DNA of 64,000 nucleotides from Paragyromitra xinjiangensis. Lineage: Eukaryota > Ascomycota > Pezizomycetes > Pezizales > Discinaceae. Where the stretch lies: the NCBI GenBank assembly GCA_038503065.1, contig JBCAMK010000016.1:620001-684000 (forward strand). Reading direction: 5' to 3'. Shown here piece after piece: positions 12,188-21,932 of the stretch (position 1 is its first letter; every line of letters begins with the position of its first letter). A model generated the notes under the pieces. It was not told the DNA's origin. It made no database searches and worked only from the letters and a program-made list of their open reading frames with translations. The position numbers and the translations under genes are program-made.

Positions 12188-13796
12188 TCATTCTATTTTC
12201 CCGCCCTTCCAATCAAGGGCCCTTAACCTTTCCGGGAGGATAGGATGGGTGAAATGATAGCTAGAGTACAGCCAATCCGCATCCATGGTAGCAAGATTTT
12301 GAACCTGGAGCTTAATCAAGCTCTTCGCCAGTTCGCTCGAGTAACCCAACTTGACAGCAAATGCGTCCGCCTCGTACTCAAACCTTCTGGAGAGAATATT
12401 CATAAATAACTTAACAACCGTATCTAGGGGTTGTAGGATGTCGTTGAAGAGTAAAAATCCGATCAAGATGGGTTGTGATTTATAAAAGCCAAAAGATTTG
12501 TAGAGGGACCGATTGTTGATAAACACAGAGAATAGAGCGAATATGTAAAACATATGGCACTGTGTTTACAAAAGGAATTAGTGTTTGTAGCTGGTGACGG
12601 CAATGGCCAAGTACAAGGTGTTGCGGTTCTGATGCAAGACTCACCTGAGCGATGGCAAACAACTTCGTGGTATGCCCTTCACTCCAGTGTCCCAATTCAT
12701 GGCTCAGTACGGCGACTACCTCACTGACTTCACTCTTCTCAATCAACGTATCATAGATGACAATATGCTTGCTCCAGGGTAGTCCATAGAAGTACGCATT
12801 ACTATGCGCACTTCGCTTCGATCCGTCAATGACGTATAGATGCTTCAAGGGAAACTGTAGTCTTGTCGCTAGGGCTTCAACCTCAGTTTTGAGTTTCCCT
12901 GGTTCAAGGGGAGTCAATTTGTTAAACATAGGAAGGATAACCAGCGGATAAACGGTGATCATAAAAGCTTGGACGAAGAGTACGAAAACCCAAAGGTAAT
13001 AGAAAAAATTTCCACCAAAAGATTGAACAATCTTCAAGAATCCCGCGAGGATAGGTCCCCCAAGAATGACGATGAGAGCTTGATTTTTTACCATATCTGT
13101 GAAGAACTACACCAGAATTATAAGTACAGGTAGCATTATGATGATTGGTAATAGTTATCCGGAGAGTGGGGAGCCTACCAATTTTCGGGTTTGTTTGTTA
13201 AAGCCAAACTTTTCCTCAAGTACGAAGGTTTTATAGTAGGAAAACGGCAAGTTGATAGCGGTTGTAGAAATGTTGAACACAATGAAAAACAACAAAGATT
13301 TCGAAATCTCCCCTGAAAACGAAGCGGGCGCATATTGTGCGATCCAGAGACTAGTCAAATTCCACAACTTCGGGAGTAAGTTGTAGCGGATTGTCGCAAT
13401 ATTTGTGGCTTGACTATAAAAGGAGCTGATGAAGCCGTAATTGGATTTTGCCCTCCCATATGCCTTTTGCTCGCGGAAAAAAAATCAACACAATTCGGGA
13501 GTGAAAAATCCAGAAGATCTTCAAAGGGGGACAAACTTGTGACTTGTCATAATCCTGTTGGCTAACAGCACCCTGAAGCGCATTGGGTGGTTTGGTTTCT
13601 TGAAGTTTTCGATGTTGCCTCAAAGAGAGAAAAGTTTCAAAAAGATACTGCGCAACCCCGAACCCTAGTATCATCCCTTTCCAAGGAAATGTTGGACGGT
13701 CAAGAAATAAGGCAAGGCGCTGTGATGCGGTCAGTAAAGGGTTTACCGGAGATAAGGAAACGGCTAGGAACAAAAATTCACCTCAAGGAAATCCAT
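12188..13796 (-). CDS. STE24: CAAX prenyl protease 1 (zinc metalloprotease, M48)
   Basis: Ste24 is an ER/inner nuclear membrane M48 zinc protease that removes the last three residues of farnesylated CAAX proteins and makes a further N-terminal cut in a-factor-type pheromones. Exon 1 is only 15 nt (13796-13782, MDFLE), followed by an intron ending CACAG and the exon RLALFLDRPTFPWKGM. Further blocks are ISKSLLFF and KTFVLEEKFGFNKQT (13367-13155), VIDGSKRSAHSNAY, the zinc motif HELGH (about 12,700) and RRFEYEADAFAVKLGY carrying the distal glutamate, and SSYHFTHPILPERLRAL before stop at 12188. Several membrane segments are evident. It converges with MTR2 across a 293-bp spacer. It looks intact. 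Confidence 0.92.
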
Positions 13797-14959
13797 ATCA
13801 AGGGAGTACGTGACACAAAACACAGAAGGAAGAAAAATGAAGGAATGTTAGAGAACGACAAGAGGGGAGAGAAGGAGCTGCAGTGACAAGAGCAAGGGAA
13901 CGGGAGAAGTTTTGTTGCTGCGTTAGAGAAGGACAGGTGTTGAAGTTTAGAGCTTACCGTAAGCAACCATTACCACAGCGCAACAAGGATCCCAAGTTAC
14001 AGTACCTAAACAGAAGTGTCCGTGATGGCTGAGTAATCACGACACATCAAAAACTTGCAAAAGCCAGAGGTAGCCTCGCTCGCCAGGCTGTAGCCTGTAC
14101 ATTCATTGGCGGGTGATTTTTCTGAGCGCCACATTATGCGCCACAGATAGCCACAAAATAGATTCTCGCTCCTACAGTCTGGTGGAATTGCTATCAGAAA
14201 CCTCCACCTGAAATTGAAAGTCGATCAACCGGTTGCGGCTTTAGCCAGTAGGGCTCTTTTGGGTCTCAGGATCATAGTACGCAGATTGGCCTTTTGGGCC
14301 GCAGACTAGATTCGTAGAAAATTGAGAATTTGGTGACTAGCAGTATGACTCTAATAGAGTAAGCTACACACACCCAACCACAATAGTTCATGGGTGTGGC
14401 CAATAAATACAAGGGGGGTTTTGCCCATGGGAATCAATTCCTGCAGCCAAATTTGACTTGCAGGGCTTTTTGTATGCTATATTAGAAGTGCAATGGATCT
14501 CTACAAATGCCAAGGCACACAAAGCAATACATCAGCAAAAAGCCAGGTCTGCGTCCAGTCGCGCCCAGTGCCATAGGCGCACTGGGCGCACTGGGCTCAG
14601 ATTTTTTTTAGGCACTGCTCTAGGCGTACTGACTAGTATAGCGTACGTGTGGGCGCGCTGGACATAGGACCTGCCTCGTTCACACCCAGGTGCAGGCCTG
14701 GAAAATCCGAGCCTGACATACTGGATGTACAGCATCCCATGGGCATGTTGGGCGGCATTGGGCGCATTAGACGTAGAATGTCATGCTGCTTGTCATGCTG
14801 CTTTGTATGGCACTAATAGTCTATTCTGCTCTATGTACATGTAGGACGCAATTCTACCCATTATCTTGCTTCCGCTGTTGTTCCAACTGCCTCCGGATTG
14901 ACCCAACATCAGCAAGAACAAAGAATGACCTATTTGAAATTAGGATCATGTTCTTACCT
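13797..14959. other. intergenic spacer at the edge of the repeat-rich domain
   Basis: Upstream of STE24. It holds the STE24 promoter. From about 14,480 to 14,760 there is a GC-rich stretch with repeated GCGCACTGGGC-type words; the segment 14,569-14,595 can fold into a hairpin with CGCCCAGTG/CACTGGGCG arms. No gene was recognised. Confidence 0.5.
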
Positions 14960-15107
14960 CTGTGACCTATTTGGCTCCTATTTGGACCTCTGTGGCCTCT
15001 GTGGCCTCTGTAGAGGAAAATATCAAAATTTCCTCGGAAACCTCCACAGAGGAATGTTGACCTCTGCAGAGGCCACAGAGGCCAAATAGGAGCCAAATAG
15101 GCCACAG
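14960..15107. repeat. foldback inverted repeat
   Basis: Left arm 14960-15016 and right arm 15061-15107 are near-perfect inverted copies (47 bp once a 10-bp duplication in the left arm is allowed for), with a 44-nt AT-rich spacer. The arms are made of CCTATTTGG and CCTCTGTGG words. The right arm abuts the first base of U copy 1 by one nucleotide. Confidence 0.85.
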
Positions 15108-15108
15108 A

Positions 15109-15304
15109 TTTCATGGATAGGGTCAGGCACATGTGCGGTGTTAAGGATTAGTCATTGTATTATTTTGTTGTGTTTCTTTGTGGTTCGGTTGGGTTGCTTC
15201 GAATGGTTGAGTCATGGATGAGTCATAGAAAGGGGAAGATTGGGTATATAAGCGATGGACTTTTGTGGTTGTGATTGTTCTTTTCTTTCTTTCCTTAAGC
15301 AACG
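15109..15304 (+). mobile_element. repeat U, copy 1, left part
   Basis: First half of a repeat found three times in the window (the others are at 30543-30984 and, inverted, 34784-35192). It starts TTTCATGGAT, contains TATATAAGCGATGG (15247 area) and breaks after AAGCAACG, where the LINE cluster 15305-25121 is inserted; it resumes at 25122. It matches copy 3 throughout apart from small differences. Confidence 0.8.
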
Positions 15305-16568
15305 TTTCTTCTTCTCTCCGCGACGCAAACCTTCGGGCGCGCGTTCGTGAGGAAGTTCACGCCTGAACTTCTCCCTCCTCGATGATAGTACCTTTGCGCT
15401 AAAGGATTGCTTCTACTATCGCACCGTTTCCCCCGTCGTTTGAGCGTTCTGTCGATGTCGATATCACCTATGGTCACTGTTGAAGTGTCGCCATCAAACT
15501 CACGATGTTTCTGTGTTAAGCGAACACAACCTCGCCTCAACACCACTCACGGATCGTTTATTCGTTTCGCCAGAGTGGTACCATTACAACCGGATTCACT
15601 ACGTGAATCCATCCCCGCTTGAACGGAGAATTTACCTATTCTCCACCCCCGTCTACACGAGAGAAACGTTCGCGTCCTTTCTCTCATCCCATCCTCGATC
15701 CCCTCTCACCTTGGTGTTGAGGGAACCCGTTTGACCCTGACAAGTCACGGCATTTACCGCATGACACGTCACCCCATTTCCGCTGAGTTAACCTCGGTTA
15801 ACTCACCCCATCCACTGCGCCACACCAGTTCGTCTGTGTGGCTACCTTTCTTCGCTTGCCCCCTCGCATCTTGTCTACCATCATAGTACCTACGGGATCG
15901 TATTTGGATTCAATTTGCTTCATCACCTCTTCGCTGAGACTACTATGACATGTCTATCATAGTACCTTTCGGATCGTATTTAGCGGTCTTAGTTAGTCTC
16001 ATTCATTCCTATAGCCGTGGTCACTCATGACCTACCCCTCCTCAGTTGGGATACTTCAATCCCATCCTTCATTGATATGGTCGCAAGCAGACCTAAAACC
16101 ATTCCAGTCACTAGAGGACACGCTGGGACTTTAAACCAGAAGACCACCCGCTGTTACCGAGGGAGCTTGCTCCCTCATCCCATCGACCGACCAACCTTCG
16201 CTCTTGGTCAAAAATCATTCTCGACAAACAGTCTAACACTTCGCCAGTGTTCCAGACTCCCCTACTTGACGTCGCTTCTCTTCTTTCGGCCTGCCCTGTA
16301 ACGGGATGTGCGGTTGGTACTCGGACCATAGGTACTGTAGTTAGTTGAGTTGTTTTGTATTCTTCGGTGTAGGTTTTGGGTTTTCCGTGGCTGGATTTCT
16401 TTTTCTCCTACGTTTATGTTTGATTATCCGCTGGGGGTGCTACGATGATGGCCTGCGCTGTAACGCGATGTGCGGTTGGTAGTGTACCATAATTACTGTA
16501 GTTAGTCGTAGTGTGCTGGTGCGCCATAAGCATTAAGTTGCTTCAGTGCGAAATAAAATACCTTTACC
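15305..16568 (+). mobile_element. non-coding stem-loop-rich LINE-derived unit a
   Basis: 1,264-bp unit that is nearly identical to the next unit (16569-17830). It begins with a pyrimidine stretch and ends with the 3' stem-loop and AAATAAAAT tail also found on the LINE at 20014-25121, so it is probably a non-autonomous partner of that LINE. No open frame looks like protein. Instead it holds a string of short stem-loops: 15352-15371, 15384-15420 (nested), 15592-15610, 15625-15644, 15659-15685, 15743-15764, 15784-15805, 15819-15842, 16019-16032, 16047-16064, 16159-16176 and 16231-16257. Two internal direct repeats are visible (CATAGTACCT...GATCGTATTT, twice; TGTGCGGTTGGTA...ACTGTAGTTAGT, twice). 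Function unknown. Confidence 0.7.
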
Positions 16569-17830
16569 TTTCTTCTTCTCTCCGCGACGCAAACCTTCGG
16601 GCGCACGTTCGTGAGGAAGTTCACGCCTGAACTTCTCCTTCCTCGATGATAGTGCCTTTATCGCTAAAGGATTGCTTCCTCTATCGCACCGTTTCCCCCG
16701 TCGTTTGAGCGTTCTGTCGACGTCGATAACACCTCTGGTCACTGTTGAAGTGTCGCCATCAAACTCACGATGTTCCTGTGCTAAGCGAGCACAACCCCGC
16801 CTCAACACCACTCACGAATCATTCATTCGTTTCGCCAGAGTGGTACCATTACAACCGGATTCACTATGTGAATCCATCCCCGTTTGAACAGAGAATTTAC
16901 CTATTCTCTATCCCCGTCTACACGAGAGAAACGTTCGCGTCCTTTCTCTCACCCCATCCTCGATCCCCTCTCACCTTGGTGTTGAGGGAACCCGTTTGAC
17001 CCTGACAAGTCACGGCATTTACCGCATGACACGTCACCCCATCCCCGCTGAGTTAACCTCGGTTAACTCACTCCATCCACTGCGCCACACCAGTTCGTCT
17101 GTGTGGCTACCCTTCTTCGCTTCCCCCCTCACATTTTGTTTTCCATCATAGTACCTACGGGATCGTATTTGGACTCAATTTGCAACATCACCTCTTCGCT
17201 GAAACTACTATGACACGTCTATCATAGTACCTTTTGGATCGTATTTAGCGGTCTTAGTTAGTTTCATTCACCTTTATAGCCGAGGTCACTCATGACCTAC
17301 CCATCCTCAGTTGGGATACTTCAATCCCACCCTTCATCGATATGGTCGCAAGCAGACCTTAAACCATTCCAGTCATTAGAGGACACGCTGGGACTTTAAA
17401 CCAGAAGACCACCCGCTGTTACCGAGGGAGCTTGCTCCCTCACCCCACCGAACGACCAACCCTCGCTCTTGGTCAAAACCATCCTTGACAAACAGTCTAA
17501 CACTTCGCCAGTGTTCCAGACTCCCCTACTTGACGTCGCTTCTCTTCTTTCGGCCTGCCCTGTAACGGGACGTGCGGTTGGTACTCGAACCATAGGTACT
17601 GTAGTTAGTTGAGTTGTTTGTATTCTTTGGTGTAGGTTTTGGGTTTCCGTGGCTGGATTTCCTTTTCTCCTACGTTTATGTTTGAATTTTTTCTCGGAGG
17701 AGCTACGATAATGGCTTGCGCTGTAACGCGATGTGCGGTTGGTAGTGTACCATAATTACTGTAGTTAGTCGTAGTGTGTTGGTGCGCCATAAGCATTAAG
17801 TTGCTTCAGTGTGAAATAAAATACCTTACC
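16569..17830 (+). mobile_element. non-coding stem-loop-rich LINE-derived unit b
   Basis: Head-to-tail second copy of unit a. The stem-loops are kept, with at least one paired change: the terminal pair of the hairpin at 15625-15644 (G-C) is A-T at 16890-16909. The 3' stem-loop is at 17791-17806, followed by the A-rich tail. Confidence 0.7.
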
Positions 17831-20013
17831 TTTCTTCTTCTCCTCGCTACGTGACCTTTCCCATTAGGAAATAGCAACGCCAACAATCCTCCACTTTCTC
17901 ACGATAGTTCTTTAACTTTGGCTTCATGCCTACCCCGCACAACGATACGTTGAGCCTTGCTTCCTCAACACAACTTCGTTTCGCCTAAAGGGTACTCGCA
18001 CAGAGCCCTCATTCTCCTCTTCCCTCCTGTTAGTTTTTGACTCGGTCGGCATCAAAACTGGCTGATCAAACCCCCCGCCAAAACATGCCTCGCAATAAGC
18101 GAGCCCCCTCCTCACAGTCTGGAAGGTCCCAGACCCCCAACCCCAACCAGCCTCAAGTACAAACCACCCTCGGTTATGCCTACGGTGGCCTACCCCAAAA
18201 GCCAAAAGGAATGTTTGACCCCCCTGCCCCTTCCCAGAAACTCCCACAGCATCCACCAGGGCTCATTCCTGAGATCCCTCAACCTGCGGGTAGATTCATC
18301 CCTCGCCCACTACATTGGGAGAAGCTCCTTGGACACTTCTCCGCAACCAACAATCATGACTGGATCCAAGCGGGCATTGACTGCCCAGCTCATCCGCATC
18401 ACCCTGACTTCAATGGAGTCATCTTCCCTACCCTCTCTTGTTCATCCACCCCAGCCCCAACCCAGGACACGGAAATGAGCTCTGGAGTTGAGGAAACTCA
18501 ACTCAACCCCCTTCCCCTCCCACCCGTTACTTTTACCCAGCACTCTGGTAACATTCCATGGAGCCAGACCCCCCTCCTGGAGTCTCAGGACACCAACCTC
18601 CCCCCACGCCTGCCGGTCGACTCTGATTTTGAATCAGGTTTTAACCTCAGCGTTGACTACACTGGCTGTAAAGCCTCTTTTCCTAGTCATGACCTTTGGC
18701 TCATGGCGAGTTTCCAAGCCTGGTCTTCCCACCACGCCACCCTGCCCCTCCTCAAGACCATCACCCAGCTTCAGACAGAGGTAGCTCGCCTTCATACAGA
18801 ATCGCGAGACCTACGTTCGCAAGTACTTAAGCTTGCCACCCGCCCTCTTCCCCCTCCACCAGTCGTGCCCGCGCCACTAGCAGCTTTGGCTACTACAGTC
18901 AATGCCCCCCCCCTCCACCAGTTAACTGGGCCGCAGTAGCTGCCGCTCCCGCCCCAGTTTCCAAGCCCAATCCCAAACCCAAGCCTGCCCCCCTTATTAA
19001 GCCTGACTACACCAGAGTCAATCGAGAACTGGTTGTACAGGTAGAGGGTCCCATCCCCAACCCACCCACTGACGATCAGATTAAGTCTCTCGTCAACAAA
19101 GTCCTTGATAGCACTGGTACCAGTGTCATCATGGCACGCCGAACCCCACGCAATAATATTATCCTTGAAACCCCTCTCGACACTCCAGCCTCCGCAGTAG
19201 ATGTCTACTCCAGGGAAATTGGAGAAGCCCTCCAGGAAGAAGGGATTTTGGTCTCTTCCATCCATATCAATCAAGTTTGGTCGAAATTCATCGTCCACGG
19301 CATACCCACCTCTGTCGGCGATGGATCTGATGCAGGCAACCGAGTTGCCTCGGAGCTCAAGGTTGCCTACCCCTTCCTCACTCTCGCACAACTCCCACGC
19401 TGGCTTTCTTCCCCTCAGTCCCGTGAAGGAAAAACACACTCCTCCATGGTCCTCTCCTTCAACAGCTCTTACAACATGTCTACCCTTGGTGTTAAGAGCT
19501 TCATCATGTTCAATCGGAACTGTAAAGTTCAACCCTACGTTTCATTCCAACCCGACACCCAATGCAGGAAATGCTTCGCTTATGGGCATGCCACCATAAT
19601 GTGCAAGCACGATACCGGCCGCTGCGCTGTTTGCGCCGAACCTCATCTCACTCGCAATCACAAGTGTACCTCCTGTAAAGGAGGTTCCTCATGCACCCAT
19701 CCACCCATCCGATGTGCCAACTGCCCTGGCAGACCTGGTCACAAAGCCAACGACCCAAATTGTCCATCAAGGGTCAAACACGCCATTAGCAACAAAGGCA
19801 AGGGGAAGGAAGTCCCGATGGAGGTTTAAGTTTCCTTTCGCGTTTTCATTAGTTAAGATTTTATTTTATATTCCTTTTTTGCCGCTTGATATTTACGTTT
19901 GGATTTGATTCATGTTGCGTGGGTCTGAAGTAACCCATTTATGTATTTAACTTTTTGGCAGAAGGTTGGTGCGCGATAAGCATTCAGTTGCTTCTATGCG
20001 AAATAAATTATCA
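17831..20013 (+). mobile_element. ORF1-only half-LINE (unit c)
   Basis: A 5'UTR (17831-18084) with the same layout as that of the following full LINE, one ORF1, and after only about 180 nt of 3'UTR the shared 3' stem-loop (19978-19993) and AAATAAA tail. There is no ORF2, so it resembles half-LINEs that depend on another element's reverse transcriptase. It is joined head to tail to units b and d. Confidence 0.75.
18085..19829 (+). pseudogene. LINE ORF1 protein, one frameshift
   Basis: Gag-like RNA-binding ORF1 of a LINE. ATG at 18085. The N-terminal half is proline-rich, with a coiled-coil-like segment near 18,750-18,830; then an RRM-like core (PLIKPDYTRVNREL ... WSKFIVHGIPTSVG ... LAQLPRWL), and C-terminal zinc knuckles (CRKCFAYGHATIMC, CAVCAEPHLTRNHKC, CANCPGRPGHKANDPNC). 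The frame changes in a run of C residues at about 18,905-18,914, just before NWAAV; the downstream frame then runs to the stop at 19829. A one-base slip in a homopolymer may be mutation or sequencing error. It aligns with ORF1 of the next unit through the core and zinc knuckles. Confidence 0.8.
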
Positions 20014-20246
20014 TTTTCTTCTCTCTACCCGAGCGCATACCTTCCCGATTTGGAAACCTCAATGCCAACGCAACACCCAAATCTCGCGATAAGTCTGTAA
20101 CTTTGGCTTCACCCCAACCCTTCACGATACCTTTTGTGTGCCTGCTTAACACAACAACGTATCGTTTCGCCCGCTGGGTTTCTTTATAGAAACCAAGTTC
20201 CCTTCTTTCATATAGCACTCTTAGCACACGGTCGGCTAGCCTGATC

Positions 20247-21932
20247 ATGTCGCAACTTCCCATCAACGATCCCCTTACCTGGAAACAGACCCCCAAGCGA
20301 GGTCAATCCTCCCAAGGCCAAAGACAAGGCTCACCCGCCCCAGTATCGGGAGTGCAAACTACTCTCCCATACATCCCTTCGCGACACTCCACCCCAGCGC
20401 CAGGACAAGGGCCCAGCACCATCCAGGATTCACAGGACCTCGAGATGTCAGGACAATCCCACACCCTTGGGGAATCGCAATATCCCCACTCCAACCCGCA
20501 GAACCTCCCACCACTCACAGATTCACACAGCTCCGACATGAGACAGGCTACAGATGAGGACTACATCCTACCCTTTTCCCCAAACGTCGACTATACAGGC
20601 GACAGAGACAGACTTATTGCCCTCGGCATTGACTGGGCAACTTTCAACTTCACCACCTTTGTGGTTAGGCACTCAAGTGCCATTCTTTTCCAAAAACTCG
20701 CAGCCCTCGACACGCGAGTCAACGATAACGTGATCTCAACATCCCAACTCAACTCGAGAACCCTTGGTCTAGAAAGGGCAACCAATTCCATGGCAGATAG
20801 AATCAATAGCATCGCCAACAAAACCTTCGCGAACTTCCAACCACCATCACCTGCGGCAGACTCACGAGGAAGAAGCAGAAACCCCAAGAAGAACACAAAT
20901 CAAGCCCCACAACAACCTCCTCCACAAACCACACCCCTTCCAGCTCCACCAATCTCCTGGGCTGACACTGCAGGAACAGAAACCTTCGAGATAGTCACCA
21001 AAAAGAAAACGAAGAAGAAGGTGGAACCCCTCATCAAGCCTGACTTCACAAGAGTCAACAGGGAATTGATCCTTGAGGTCGAAGGCCCCCTCCCAGAATC
21101 CCCGTCCCCGGATGACATTAGGAAAGCCATAAACAGGGTGCTAGAACCTACCAGCACCTCCATCCTCCTTGCCCGAAAAACCCTAAAGAACAACATTATA
21201 TGCGAGACTCCCCTGGACACCCCCGCATCAGAAGTCTTCAAATACGCACACATCATTGAAGGAAAACTAAAGGAAATGGGTCTTAAAATCACTCTCACCA
21301 GAATCAACCAACCATGGGCCAAATTTATCGTTCACGGAATCCCAACCTCAATTGGAGAAGGCAAGGAGGCAGGAGAATTCATCGCTACTGAACTCAATGT
21401 TGCCTACCTCAAGCTAGAACTAGCTCAACTTCCGCGCTGGCTCCCAAAGCCAGAAAACTGACAAGGCAAAGTACACTCGTCAATGGTTTTCTCCTTCAAG
21501 TGCGACGATGCAGCCAGGAATGCCAACCCTAGAACCTTTCTTGGAATAACTCATTTCAATCTCTGCAACAGACAATGCCGAATCCAGTCCTTCGTCCCGC
21601 TTAGCGTAGATGAAATCTGCACCAAATGCTGCGGCATCGGACATAACATTAGACTCTGCAAAGCTGACTCGCCTAAATGCGCAGTATGTGCAGGATCCCA
21701 CATTTCAACGGAACATAAATGCGATAAGTGCAAAGGAGGAATCAGATGCACCCACCATCCAATCATGTGCGCCAACTGCCCAGGATCAGCAGGCCACAAA
21801 GCCACCAAACCAAGCTGCCCAGCCCATGCAAAAGCTAGGCTCCAGAAATCCGAACACTGCCCTGAATCCACAACCAAAAGACACCTTCCTGGTGCGTTTA
21901 TTGAACTGTGCCAGAAACGAAGCCACAACTAG
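20247..21932 (+). pseudogene. LINE ORF1 (zinc-knuckle RNA-binding protein), one nonsense codon
   Basis: 561-codon frame starting with ATG 20247, interrupted only by TGA at 21459-21461 (the context suggests an original CGA). Core PLIKPDFTRVNRELILEVEG, WAKFIVHGIPTSIGEG and LAQLPRWLP, then zinc knuckles CTKCCGIGHNIRLC, CAVCAGSHISTEHKC and CANCPGSAGHKATKPSC. A basic KKKTKKK stretch precedes the core. Expected role: LINE RNP formation and nucleic-acid chaperone. It overlaps the start of ORF2 in another frame. Confidence 0.85.
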
